NCBI GenBank assembly: GCA_938002655.1
Contig: CALLAC010000004.1
Location: 1 to 64,000, forward strand
DNA length: 64,000 bases
Origin: an uncultured Cytophagales bacterium
GTDB taxonomy: Bacteria; Bacteroidota; Bacteroidia; Cytophagales; Thermonemataceae
Direction of reading: 5' to 3'
Shown here: positions 38,555 through 48,707 of the stretch, piece by piece
Numbering within the stretch: the first letter of the stretch is position 1
Layout of the letters: each line of letters starts with the position of its first letter
The notes under the pieces: model-generated
What the model saw: only the letters and a program-made list of their open reading frames with translations
What the model was told of the DNA's origin: nothing
Databases searched by the model: none
Position numbers and translations under genes: made by a program

Positions 38555-39805
38555 CTATTTAACTCTTCCGCCCTGCTTTCGGCGAAGCCAATCTATGAGT
38601 AAATTGGCAGTTAGCTGAATATTGACCATTCTATCGTTTCCTAACTGATACAATTTAGCCCAAGCACCTTTTTCATCTGCATAAGCAACCCAAATCGTAC
38701 CCACAGGTTTGGTAGCAGTAGCTCCTCCGGGTCCTGCTATGCCACTAGTTGCAATACCAATATCAGCATTCAATAAGTTACGAACATTCATAGCCATTTC
38801 TAGAACGGTTTGTTCGCTCACTGCTCCAAATTGCTCAATAGTTTCACTTTTTACGCCGAGAACTTTAATTTTAACTTCGTTGCTGTATGCAACCAAAGCT
38901 CCTTTCAAATATTCTGAACTACCTGCATGCTGTGTAAAACAATGCGTTAGATAGCCACCCGTACAACTTTCGGCTATTGCAAGTGTTTTTTTATTTTGTA
39001 GAAGTAATTTGCCCACAGCCATAGCCAAGTCATCGTCATCAAAACCATATACATACTTATCGATCAGTGGTAAAACTTTCTCTACTTCTTGCTCAATTTG
39101 TTTTTCTACAAGCTTTCTATCATTTCCAAAACCTGTAATTCTCAGCTTTACCATTCCAAAAGAAGGTAAATAAGCAAGTTTGAGATTTTCGGGAAGTTTA
39201 CTTTCCCAAGTTTCAATTTCGCGAGCCAGATAACTTTCGCCGATACCAACGGTTTTTATCATTTTATGTACTATACTCGGTGTTTGGAAAAATTTTTGCA
39301 GGTTTTCAAGCACATAGCTTTGCATAATAAACTGCATTTCGTGTGGTACGCCTGGCATCGAAACAAAGATTTTTCCATTTTTTTCAAACCACATTCCTGG
39401 AGCAGTTCCTTTCAGATTGGGGATATAAATAGCATTGGCAGGTAAATCGGCCTGTTGACGATTAACTTCGAGCATTTCTCTGCCTCGGCTTTCAAAAAAA
39501 TGCGTAACAGCACGTAAAGCCTCAGGGTGGCGTATTAGTTCTACTCCAAAAAATTTACAGAGAGTTTTTTTAGTGATATCATCTTTGGTAGGTCCTAGCC
39601 CACCTGTTATCAGAATTGCATCTGCACGCTTTTCAGCTTCTTGCAAACCTTCCAAGATAGCTTCTTCGGTATCGCTTACTACACTATGCCTGATTACCCG
39701 AATGCCAATTTTATCCAGTTCGCTACTTATCCATTGGGCATTGGTATTAGTGATTTGCCCATAGAGAATTTCATCTCCGATATTTAGAATTTCAGCACGT
39801 ATCAT
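38555..39805 (-). CDS. cinA: CinA-family protein (competence/damage-inducible)
   Basis: AEILNIGDEILYGQITNTNAQWIS, TGGLGPTKDDITK, AESCTGGYLTHCFT, SGIAGPGGATATKPVGTIW. Confidence 0.92.
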   Translation of the reverse strand: MIRAEILNIGDEILYGQITNTNAQWISSELDKIGIRVIRHSVVSDTEEAILEGLQEAEKRADAILITGGLGPTKDDITKKTLCKFFGVELIRHPEALRAVTHFFESRGREMLEVNRQQADLPANAIYIPNLKGTAPGMWFEKNGKIFVSMPGVPHEMQFIMQSYVLENLQKFFQTPSIVHKMIKTVGIGESYLAREIETWESKLPENLKLAYLPSFGMVKLRITGFGNDRKLVEKQIEQEVEKVLPLIDKYVYGFDDDDLAMAVGKLLLQNKKTLAIAESCTGGYLTHCFTQHAGSSEYLKGALVAYSNEVKIKVLGVKSETIEQFGAVSEQTVLEMAMNVRNLLNADIGIATSGIAGPGGATATKPVGTIWVAYADEKGAWAKLYQLGNDRMVNIQLTANLLIDWLRRKQGGRVK

Positions 39806-39835
39806 AAAGATAAAATTTTTGCAAAAATAAAAAAT

Positions 39836-39860
39836 AGAGACACAACAAGGTTATGTCTCT
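39836..39860 (-). terminator. rho-independent-like terminator downstream of the PorE-like gene
   Basis: AGAGACA...TGTCTCT arms, followed on the minus strand by ATTTTTTATTTTT. Confidence 0.65.
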
Positions 39861-39892
39861 AAAAAATCCGCCAAGGAATTTTATGAACCTTT

Positions 39893-42001
39893 TTATTGCA
39901 AAATGCGAATTTCGGTTCGGCGGTTGAGTTGGTGTAAAATATCTCGAATTTTTTTATCTTTGAACTTATTGATAAATGCCTCATCAAGCACATCACCTTC
40001 TTTCAAGAAGTCATATTGCTCGGCAAGTTCTTTGGTAACTACTCTCGGCACATACTCACCATAACCTTGTGGTATGATACGTTCTCTATCAAACCCCCCT
40101 TTGGTTACAATATATTCCACTGCCGATTCGGCTCTGCGTTTAGAGAGCAAGTCGTTATCATCAAAATTACCCACAGCATCTGTGTGTGAGCCTAATTCAA
40201 TTTTTACATTCGGATTATCTTTCAAGAATACGATGAGTTCATCAAGGATTTTTGCGGCGTCAGGGCGAATATTCCATTTATTGAAATCGTACAAAATATT
40301 AAGTGTAAACTTGGTTTTATCGTCATATTCTTGAAGTTTAAGTTCATAGACAAAGGTTGTATCAATCACGGGCTTGGCGGGGAGATATTTTTCAGGAATT
40401 TTTACGAGGGCAAAATCATTCCGAGCGGCCAGGAAAGGTTTTTTCTGGTGTGAAACATCAGCTACTACCTTAAAGGCCAGGCGGTCGTCTTTTACAGGAA
40501 TAACTTCTGTTTCTGCATTTTCGTTGGTATAATACTCGTGTAAAACACTATCTCTATCGTCTAATATTTTCACATGAGCATTGGCAAGCGGAATTTCTGT
40601 TTCATCTTTTTTCACACCGATAGTTTTGAACTTAACGAAATAATTCACCACTCGTTTGCCTGGGTTTTTATCAATGAAATAAAAAATATCGTCGTCGCCT
40701 TTTCCTTCTGGACGATTGGAGCTAAAATAGCCTTCTTTATCGTTGATAAACATAATGCCAAAATCGTCGAAAGGCGAATTGATAGGTTTGCCTAAGTTTT
40801 CAACAGTGATTTTTCCGTCTTTACGTTCGGCTACGAAAATATCCAAGCCACCAAAACCGGGGTGCCCATCGGAGGCAAAATACAATCTGCCGTCGTTGGC
40901 TACATACGGGAAGTATTCATCGGCTTCGGTATTGATTTCTTTGCCAAGATTACGAACATTTCCCCAAGTACCATCTTTTTTCTTTTCGGCAACGAAGATA
41001 TCGTGCCTACCTACACTTTTGTTTCCTTTGTCGTCGTATTCTCTATCTGAAACAAAGTACAAACGCTGTCCGTCAGCAGAAAGGAAAGGCTGAGCGTCCC
41101 ACACATAAGCTTTAGGAACCGATTTAGAGGTAGGTTTGCCATAATAACTTTCTTGGTCGGCACTGCTCACTCCTTCCAGGAGGCGGGGTTCGGTCCAGTT
41201 TCCGTCTTTATCGAGTTCGGAAATATACAATTTCATATTTTTAGGACCTTTTTTACGATTTATAGGAGCGGCACGAGCAAAAATCATGGTTTTACCGTCG
41301 CGGCTGAATGTGGGCGTACCTTCATTTACATTTTCTTTGTGGATATTGGGGTCAAAAACCTGTATTTTTACCTCTCCCGACTGCAAGCTTTGCAAAGGCA
41401 CATAATAAATACCGAGATTTTTTTGTCCGTTGATATCAGATTCGTGAGATTTATCACGCGAAGCACTCAAAACAAGTTTGTCTTGGTAAATCACAGGACC
41501 AAACTCTGCAAAGTTGGTATTAAGATTTTCCACTGGCTTTACTTCATAAAATGTTACAATTTTTTCCAATTCTTCACGCTTTTTGAGATTTTCTATCTCT
41601 CTTTTGGCACGTGCTACATACGCCTTATTTTTGCCTTTTTTAGCATAATTTTCATATTGTTTGAGAGCCTCTTCTACTTTGCCATTTTCTTCGAGTACTA
41701 CGGCATAATAGAATTTAGCATCGTCTTCGTGATCTTCGTGATGCATTTTAGGTATTTTTTTATTATACACTTTGGCGTAATAATCTTCGGCTTCACGCAG
41801 GCGGTTAGATTTGCGTAGCGACTGAGCCATATAAAAATTCACCAAAGGGTCATCGGGCTTTTTGGCGTGTAATTTTTTCAGTATTTCAATAGCATCTTGA
41901 TATTCCCCTTGCTCATAGTGCTTATAGGCTTTATTAAAGCCTCCACAAGAGAAAAGAATAAATGCCGAAAAAACAAATAGAAAGCGAATAATATTTTGCA
42001 T
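39893..42001 (-). CDS. TPR/PD40 beta-propeller/OmpA-C lipoprotein, PorE-like (type IX secretion)
   Basis: MQNIIRFLFVFSAFILFSCGG lipobox; TPRs; propeller motifs (YFVSDREYDDKGNKSVGRHDIFVAEK); C-terminal LGSHTDAVGNFDDNDLLSKRRAESAVEYI. Confidence 0.78.
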   Translation of the reverse strand: MQNIIRFLFVFSAFILFSCGGFNKAYKHYEQGEYQDAIEILKKLHAKKPDDPLVNFYMAQSLRKSNRLREAEDYYAKVYNKKIPKMHHEDHEDDAKFYYAVVLEENGKVEEALKQYENYAKKGKNKAYVARAKREIENLKKREELEKIVTFYEVKPVENLNTNFAEFGPVIYQDKLVLSASRDKSHESDINGQKNLGIYYVPLQSLQSGEVKIQVFDPNIHKENVNEGTPTFSRDGKTMIFARAAPINRKKGPKNMKLYISELDKDGNWTEPRLLEGVSSADQESYYGKPTSKSVPKAYVWDAQPFLSADGQRLYFVSDREYDDKGNKSVGRHDIFVAEKKKDGTWGNVRNLGKEINTEADEYFPYVANDGRLYFASDGHPGFGGLDIFVAERKDGKITVENLGKPINSPFDDFGIMFINDKEGYFSSNRPEGKGDDDIFYFIDKNPGKRVVNYFVKFKTIGVKKDETEIPLANAHVKILDDRDSVLHEYYTNENAETEVIPVKDDRLAFKVVADVSHQKKPFLAARNDFALVKIPEKYLPAKPVIDTTFVYELKLQEYDDKTKFTLNILYDFNKWNIRPDAAKILDELIVFLKDNPNVKIELGSHTDAVGNFDDNDLLSKRRAESAVEYIVTKGGFDRERIIPQGYGEYVPRVVTKELAEQYDFLKEGDVLDEAFINKFKDKKIRDILHQLNRRTEIRILQ

Positions 42002-42079
42002 ATCAAACAAAAATTTAACAAAACAACAAATTTCACCTTGCAATTTATATTTTTTTTTTGTTTTCACAAAAAAATCATT

Positions 42080-42418
42080 TTATTTTTCGCTCTCTTCTAT
42101 GATTAGGAAAACATCTTCATTTGGTTTTTGTAAAAGATGTTTTTCACGAGCAAATTTTTCAAAATTTTCTCTGTCATTAAAGTCTTTGATGCTTTGTTTA
42201 AGAGTATTTTGCAGTTCTAGATAATAGGCTTTTTCCTTCAAAAGTCGTTGGTATTTCTTTTGCCAACGATACTGGGTAATCAAGTCGTTGGTATCAAAGA
42301 AAAGCATCCAAATCAGAAAAATGCTACTTGCTACAAAGTAAAAGTTTTTCATAAATTTGGGGAAACGAAATTTTTTTACTTTTTTTACAACAGAAGCCAT
42401 CATTTTTTTCATCATCAA
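42080..42418 (-). CDS. septum formation initiator (FtsB/DivIC-like)
   Basis: Single TM, coiled coil, KFAREKHLLQKPNEDVFLI. Confidence 0.75.
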   Translation of the reverse strand: MMMKKMMASVVKKVKKFRFPKFMKNFYFVASSIFLIWMLFFDTNDLITQYRWQKKYQRLLKEKAYYLELQNTLKQSIKDFNDRENFEKFAREKHLLQKPNEDVFLIIEESEK

Positions 42419-42434
42419 AAATTCTTAAAAAGTA

Positions 42435-42944
42435 ATGGTCAAAATTAAATCAAATAATTCAAACTCACAAAAAGAATTTTTCATAGAAACCAAAGAAGGT
42501 ATATTTTTTTTGAATGAAAGCCCTTTTGTTTGGGATATTGTGCCTATCAATGAAAACACCTTTCATTGCCTTTATGAAAATAAATCTTTTGTGGCAGAAA
42601 TTGTAAAAGCAGATCACATCGAAAAATCATTTATACTGAAAATCAATGGGAAAAAATATGAATATACAGCACAAAGCGAAATGGATTTGCTTTTAGAAAA
42701 GCTCGGCATGCAAAGAAGCAGTCGTTTGAAGGTAGACCAACTCAAAGCCCCTATGCCCGGACTCATCGTAGATGTGCGAGTGAGCGAAGGTCAGAAAGTT
42801 ATGAAAGGTGATATTCTTGTTATTTTAGAAGCAATGAAAATGGAAAATGCTATTAAAGCCCCTGCTGAAGCTACTATTAAAACTATTTGCATCAAAAAAG
42901 GTGATAGTGTTGAAAAAAACAAATTGCTGATTGAGTTTGCATAA
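42435..42944 (+). CDS. biotin/lipoyl-attachment domain protein (biotin carboxyl carrier-like)
   Basis: APMPGLIVDVRVSEGQKVMKGDILVILEAMKMENAIKAPAEATI. Confidence 0.85.
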   Translation: MVKIKSNNSNSQKEFFIETKEGIFFLNESPFVWDIVPINENTFHCLYENKSFVAEIVKADHIEKSFILKINGKKYEYTAQSEMDLLLEKLGMQRSSRLKVDQLKAPMPGLIVDVRVSEGQKVMKGDILVILEAMKMENAIKAPAEATIKTICIKKGDSVEKNKLLIEFA

Positions 42945-42987
42945 TTTTTGATGCTAATTAAGAAAACTTACAGAACCCTGTGAACCT

Positions 42988-45870
42988 ATGCGATTTTCAG
43001 TATTTTTTTTACTTATTCCTTGCCTAGTTTTTGCCCAAGAAGCCAACTTATTAGAAAAATGGGGGGGCTATCAGCACGAAATTAGCGAACATTTTACGAA
43101 AGCTAATTACGCAGAAGCTATCCAACCATTGCTCCAAGCAAAAAACTGGTTCGAAACACAAAAATTCACTAATAGCCCCGAATATCTCAACTTACAAGCC
43201 ATTTTAGGCGAATGTTACTATCAGACTTACGAACTCAACAAAGCCGAAGAACAATACAGAAATTATATTACCCTTGCCCAAAACATTACTACAAAAAATA
43301 TTTTCGAAATTACTTACATAGCTTCGCATCTGGCTCATATTTATGTTCTGAAAGGCAACTTTCAAGTTGCCAAAGAAATTTTGGATAATTCTTACCGAAA
43401 AATCAGCCAAGTTCGGCAAGAAAATCTCAAAAAAAATATTATTCTAGATACGACTTGGATAGTTGCATCTATTTACAAAGTTTATGGCGATTTTTACTTT
43501 GCACAAAATTACTTAGCCGAAGCCGAAAAGTATTATCAAAAAGCTATTAAAGTTGCTGAAAAGGATACCCAGAGCGATTTTATTCGTTGGAATATTTACA
43601 GCTCTATTCTTTTAGCTCTTTCCGATATGTATGATTTGCAAGGACTGCCCGAAAAGCAACTTCAAACACTTGAAAAAATTATCATTTATTTTGAAAAACT
43701 TGCCAGCGAAATCGCTCTCAAGCAAAAAGAATATGTATTGGCTTTGAAAAAAACAGGTGAATGGTATGCCAAAAAAGTAATAGCTGAAAAAGACTCTGCC
43801 CAACAAAACGAGCTTAAAGAAAAAGCCGCAATGTATTTGCTCAAAGCTCTATCTGTGCAAAAAACCATCAGCGAAGAAAATGCCGTGTATGCCGATGTAA
43901 TGCTTGCTCTTGCTCGCTATATACTTTACACCAACCCCACTCAAACAGCACGAGCCTTTACTTTTGCCAAAGCATCTTATTATTTGTTTTACAAAAATTA
44001 CACCCAACCGCATATCAAACACATAGAATCAGCAAATCTTGCTGGATTTATTGCTCTATATCTGAAAAAATACAACGAAAGCGAAAAACTATTCAATCTT
44101 GCCCTTAAATCTAGCTCTGTGCTCAACGATACCTATCATATTTATTTTTTGCATCTTCACTTCAACGCAGGGCTTGCCTATATGTATCAAAATAAAAATG
44201 ACTTAGCTGCGGTCAGTTTTTTGAAAGGTTCTTGGGTTATAGAAGAGCAAATCAGACGCAATTTTGCACACCTTACCGAAAAAGAAAAAGAAGCCCTCTA
44301 CAAAACTTTCAACGAAAATATCTTATTGTATGCATATTTTGTTATAGAAAATTACTCGCAAATGCCAATGTTAGGCGAATTGCTTTTCAATTTGCTTTTG
44401 CATACCAAAGGATTTCTATTTAATCAAAACCGAGTTTTTGTAAAATCTATTTTGCAAAGTAAAGACGAAAACCTGAAAAAGAAGTTTCAGAAATGGCAAG
44501 CCCTTAAAACTGAACTTGCTAAAAATCAGCAATCTACCAACTTTTCTGAAAAAAATTACTACCAGAGCGGGAAATCTGTTTTAGAAGAAGAAATTGAAAA
44601 TTTGGAAAAAGAACTCGCTACACAAAATGCCGAATTTCAGCAAAAAATTGTAGATAAATCTAGGCAAAAACGTCTTAACTGGCTCGAAATCCAAAAAAAG
44701 CTCAAAGATGATGAAGCCCGTGTAGAAATTGTACGTACATACGCTTTCAAGAAAGAATTTCATCAAGATTCAGCTATTTATGCGGCACTTATCATTAAAC
44801 CCAAAAACAATTATGTAAAGCTCGTTAAGTTTGGAAATGGTTACGAAATGGAAAATGATAACTTGTATTTTTACCGAAATTGTATTCGCCTTCGCAAAAC
44901 AGATAGCGAGTCGTATGCTATTTATTGGCAAACCTTTGCCTCAGAATTGCAGGGTGTAAAGCGTGTGTATGTTTGCCCCGATGGAGTGTATCATCAAATC
45001 AATTTACGCACTTTGTTCAATCCTGCTACAAATAAATATGTATCCGATGAGATAGAAGTACAAATGCTGAGCCGTTCGGCAGATTTGATAGAAATAAAAA
45101 GCCAGAAAGCTCAAAAGAAAAATTTTGCTCAATATCAAATGTACCTTTTCGGCTATCCCGATTACAGCCGTATGCCTGGCTCGAAAAACACTAATTCTTC
45201 TTCTGCCGCTACTCTTGATTTTCGAAAACAGCGTTTTTTAGATATAAATACAGGAACTATTTTGAGCTTGCCTGGTACGAAAAAGGAAATAGAAACAATC
45301 GCCAATTTTGCCCAAAAAGCCTCAATAAAAGTAAAAGTTTTTCAGGAGCTAGATGCCAACGAAGAAAATCTCAAAAAACTGCAAAACCCTGATATTTTGC
45401 ATATCGCTACACACGGTTTTTTTAATGAAGAAAGTGAAGAAATGAAAAACCCTTTGCATCGTTCAGGATTGATTTTGGCAGGAGCAGAACTAGCTATCAA
45501 AAAGATGATACCCAATTCACAAGAAAACGGTATTCTTACTGCCCAAGAAGTACTGAGCTTGGATTTAGAAAATACAGAATTAGTAACTCTTTCGGCTTGT
45601 GAAACAGGCTTGGGCGAAATTAAAAACGGCGAAGGCGTATACGGATTGCAAAGAGCCTTCTTACAGGCAGGTGCAAAAAGCATTATAGTTAGTTTATGGA
45701 AAGTTGATGATGCCGCTACCCAAGAATTTATGAGCAGTTTCTATGAAAATTGGCTATTGCAAAAAATGCCTAAAAATCAAGCATTTACTCAAGCACAACA
45801 AAAAATTAAAAATACTCACAAATACAAACACCCATACTATTGGGGAGCATTTGTGATGGTGGGAGAGTAA
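42988..45870 (+). CDS. TPR-CHAT domain protein (caspase-like peptidase)
   Basis: N-terminal TPRs; C-terminal ILHIATHGFFNEE and LVTLSACETGLGEIKNGEGVYGLQRAFLQAGAKSIIVSLWKVDD. Confidence 0.88.
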   Translation: MRFSVFFLLIPCLVFAQEANLLEKWGGYQHEISEHFTKANYAEAIQPLLQAKNWFETQKFTNSPEYLNLQAILGECYYQTYELNKAEEQYRNYITLAQNITTKNIFEITYIASHLAHIYVLKGNFQVAKEILDNSYRKISQVRQENLKKNIILDTTWIVASIYKVYGDFYFAQNYLAEAEKYYQKAIKVAEKDTQSDFIRWNIYSSILLALSDMYDLQGLPEKQLQTLEKIIIYFEKLASEIALKQKEYVLALKKTGEWYAKKVIAEKDSAQQNELKEKAAMYLLKALSVQKTISEENAVYADVMLALARYILYTNPTQTARAFTFAKASYYLFYKNYTQPHIKHIESANLAGFIALYLKKYNESEKLFNLALKSSSVLNDTYHIYFLHLHFNAGLAYMYQNKNDLAAVSFLKGSWVIEEQIRRNFAHLTEKEKEALYKTFNENILLYAYFVIENYSQMPMLGELLFNLLLHTKGFLFNQNRVFVKSILQSKDENLKKKFQKWQALKTELAKNQQSTNFSEKNYYQSGKSVLEEEIENLEKELATQNAEFQQKIVDKSRQKRLNWLEIQKKLKDDEARVEIVRTYAFKKEFHQDSAIYAALIIKPKNNYVKLVKFGNGYEMENDNLYFYRNCIRLRKTDSESYAIYWQTFASELQGVKRVYVCPDGVYHQINLRTLFNPATNKYVSDEIEVQMLSRSADLIEIKSQKAQKKNFAQYQMYLFGYPDYSRMPGSKNTNSSSAATLDFRKQRFLDINTGTILSLPGTKKEIETIANFAQKASIKVKVFQELDANEENLKKLQNPDILHIATHGFFNEESEEMKNPLHRSGLILAGAELAIKKMIPNSQENGILTAQEVLSLDLENTELVTLSACETGLGEIKNGEGVYGLQRAFLQAGAKSIIVSLWKVDDAATQEFMSSFYENWLLQKMPKNQAFTQAQQKIKNTHKYKHPYYWGAFVMVGE

Positions 45871-45935
45871 AATTTTTGTAAAAACTCAACACTTTTCAAA
45901 CTTTAAAGGTTTTTGCATAAAGCAAAACCATACTT

Positions 45936-47957
45936 ATGTTTAAACTCATTAGCGATTTTCAGCCCACAGGCGACCAACCCCAAGCCATTGCCAAACTCGT
46001 AGCAGGCTTGCGTAACGGCGAAAAATATCAAACCTTGCTTGGTGTTACAGGTTCAGGCAAAACTTTTACCATTGCCAATGTCATTGCTCAAATTCAAAAG
46101 CCTACTTTGGTGTTAAGTCACAACAAAACTCTTGCCGCTCAACTTTATGGCGAATTTCAACAATTTTTCCCCAACAATGCCGTAGAATACTTTATTTCGT
46201 ATTACGACTATTACCAACCCGAATCTTATATTCCCAGTAGCGATACTTACATTGAAAAAGATTTGGCTATCAACGATGAAATTGAAAAACTGCGTTTGCG
46301 AGCTACATCGGCACTCCTTTCAGGAAGAAGAGATGTTATTGTAGTAGCTTCGGTTTCTTGCATTTACGGTATTGCCAATCCACAAGATTTTGGTAAAAAT
46401 GTACTGCACTTGAAAGTAGGACAACGGCTCACACGCAACCAACTCTTATATGCCCTCAACAATATCCTTTACAGTCGTACCGAAGCCGAATTTCAGCAAG
46501 GTACTTTTCGTGTAAAAGGCGATACAGTCGATATTTTCGTAGCCTATGCCGATTTTGCCTATCGTATTTTCTTTTTCGGTGATGAAATTGAGGCAATTCA
46601 AATCATCAATCCTGCCACAGGTAAAAAAGAGCAAGACGAAACACAAATCGCTATCTACCCTGCCAACCTTTTCGTAACAGGACAAGAAACTTTACACCGA
46701 GCCATTGAGCAAATCCAACAAGATTTAGCAGCACAAATTGCTCTTTTTGAAAGCGAAGGCAAATTTACCGAAGCACAACGCCTCAAAGAACGTACCGAAT
46801 TTGATTTGGAAATGATGCGAGAGCTAGGCTATTGTTCAGGTATTGAAAACTATTCTCGCTACTTTGACGGCAGAAAGCCCGGTGAAAGACCTTTCTGCCT
46901 TTTAGACTATTTCCCCAAAGATTTCCTTCTGGTAGTTGATGAAAGCCACGTGACTATTCCACAAATCAGGGCTATGTATGGTGGCGACCGCTCCCGTAAG
47001 GTCAATCTTGTAGAATACGGCTTTCGTTTGCCTTCAGCCTTAGATAACCGCCCCCTGAAATTTGAAGAATTTGAAGAGCTCATAAATCAGGTTATTTACG
47101 TAAGTGCTACTCCCCAAGCATATGAGCTCAAAAGTTCGGAAGGAGTTGTTGTAGAACAAATTATTCGCCCTACGGGGCTTTTAGACCCTGAAATCATCGT
47201 AAAACCCAGCCTTCACCAAATTGACGACTTGCTTGATGAAATCCAAAAAACCATTGAAAAAGGCGGTAGAGTACTAGTAACTACGCTTACCAAACGCATG
47301 GCTGAGGAACTCTCTAAATATTTAGAAAAAGTCGGTATCAAAGGCAGATACATTCATTCCGAAGTAAAAGCATTGGATAGGGTTGAAATTTTACGAGAAT
47401 TGCGTTTAGGTATTTTTGATGTACTTGTAGGCGTAAATCTTTTGCGAGAAGGTTTGGATTTGCCCGAAGTAGCCCTTGTAGCAATTATGGACGCAGATAA
47501 AGAAGGTTTTTTACGCGATGAACGCTCCTTGATACAAGTGATAGGCAGAGCCGCCCGCAATGCAGATGGCAGAGTAATTATGTATGCCGATATCATTACA
47601 CAATCTATGCAAAAAGCCATCAACGAAACACAAAGACGGCGTGCAATACAAATCAGCTACAACAAAGCTCACAATATTACACCTAAAACCATTTTCAAAA
47701 GCAAAGAAGCTATTTTAGAACAAACCAAAGTAGCCGATGCTAAAAAAACTGTCAAAAAGTATTATTTAGAGGCAGAAAATACTACTCCCTTGGCAGACCC
47801 CGTGATACAAGCAATGTCAAGAAACAATTTAGAAAAACTACTGAAAGAAACCCAAAAAGCTATGGAAAAAGCCGCCAAAGAGTTGGATTTTATCAGTGCC
47901 GCCCGCCTTCGCGATGAAATTATTGCTATCAAAGAGCAACTCAGAAAAGTAAAGTAG
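45936..47957 (+). CDS. uvrB: excinuclease ABC subunit B
   Basis: [54 protein letters not shown]-terminal UVR motif. Confidence 0.96.
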   Translation: MFKLISDFQPTGDQPQAIAKLVAGLRNGEKYQTLLGVTGSGKTFTIANVIAQIQKPTLVLSHNKTLAAQLYGEFQQFFPNNAVEYFISYYDYYQPESYIPSSDTYIEKDLAINDEIEKLRLRATSALLSGRRDVIVVASVSCIYGIANPQDFGKNVLHLKVGQRLTRNQLLYALNNILYSRTEAEFQQGTFRVKGDTVDIFVAYADFAYRIFFFGDEIEAIQIINPATGKKEQDETQIAIYPANLFVTGQETLHRAIEQIQQDLAAQIALFESEGKFTEAQRLKERTEFDLEMMRELGYCSGIENYSRYFDGRKPGERPFCLLDYFPKDFLLVVDESHVTIPQIRAMYGGDRSRKVNLVEYGFRLPSALDNRPLKFEEFEELINQVIYVSATPQAYELKSSEGVVVEQIIRPTGLLDPEIIVKPSLHQIDDLLDEIQKTIEKGGRVLVTTLTKRMAEELSKYLEKVGIKGRYIHSEVKALDRVEILRELRLGIFDVLVGVNLLREGLDLPEVALVAIMDADKEGFLRDERSLIQVIGRAARNADGRVIMYADIITQSMQKAINETQRRRAIQISYNKAHNITPKTIFKSKEAILEQTKVADAKKTVKKYYLEAENTTPLADPVIQAMSRNNLEKLLKETQKAMEKAAKELDFISAARLRDEIIAIKEQLRKVK

Positions 47958-47980
47958 TTTTAAATTTCACTTTGATTTTC

Positions 47981-48489
47981 TCACAATAGATTTTTAGGCA
48001 AAAAACCTGTAAATTCTGTTGCAAACCAAATATCTTCGGTGCAATTTTTCCAGTTCTTCAATGCCCCCCGACCTTTTTCTCTCTGCCAAAAGATACGATT
48101 TCTAACCTTCATGTACTTTTTAATCACTTTATAGAGCACATGGCTATTTTTCCAATCTCCACAGATATAGAGTGAAGCATTGGGTTTAAGCAAACCTATT
48201 GTATTAGGAAACCAACTTTCAAGATAGTTTTCATACTCTTCATCTGTCATTTTACTGAATTTCAGTTCACCAAAATCTTTATCCAAGTTACAGGGCGGTC
48301 AATGATAGCTAAATCTACAAAAGCCGTAGGCAAAAATTGTAATATTTCCAAACTATTTCCTCAGATAGTCTTATTTAAGATTTCTTGATAGCCAATTGTT
48401 TTTTCTATCTGAATAAGTTTTGTTTCTAAGTAAGAAACCTCCTCATTATTCAAAGTAAGCGTTTTGTTTCTATCAGACTTGAATTTCAT
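47981..48489 (-). pseudogene. site-specific DNA methyltransferase remnant (beta-class DPPY type)
   Basis: Minus-strand reading from 48489: MKFKSDRNKTLTLNNEEVSYLETKLIQIEKTIGYQEILNKTI*GNSLEILQFLPTAFVDLAIIDRP(frameshift)CNLDKDFGELKF...LLKPNASLYICGDWKNS...RNRIFWQREKGRGALKNWKNCTEDIWFAT..., then early stop. Confidence 0.78.
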
Positions 48490-48628
48490 AAACTCAAAAT
48501 GTTAGCTTGCAAAAATACATTCTTTTTGGTAAAGTCTCATAAATGGGAAACTTTTTATTCTGAAACAATCAAGAAAATATTTTATGCAAAAAAGTTTTTT
48601 GTTTTCATAATTTTTCCTAAAAAATCTT

Positions 48629-48636
48629 TACTTTTG
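48629..48636 (+). promoter_or_regulatory. -7 promoter-like element TACTTTTG upstream of dxs
   Basis: Matches TAnnTTTG; upstream TTTG spacing is not ideal. Confidence 0.35.
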
Positions 48637-48707
48637 CATTGAGGTTTTCAAACATTTTTTGTTCAACTTCGTTAAAGCATTGTATACTTATCTAAATCAA
48701 AACTTTT

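Noticed and set aside
41153-41818. 221-aa plus-strand ORF antisense to the PorE-like gene
   Set aside because: Phe/Ile-rich composition typical of the complement of Lys/Glu codons; host frame has clear domains.
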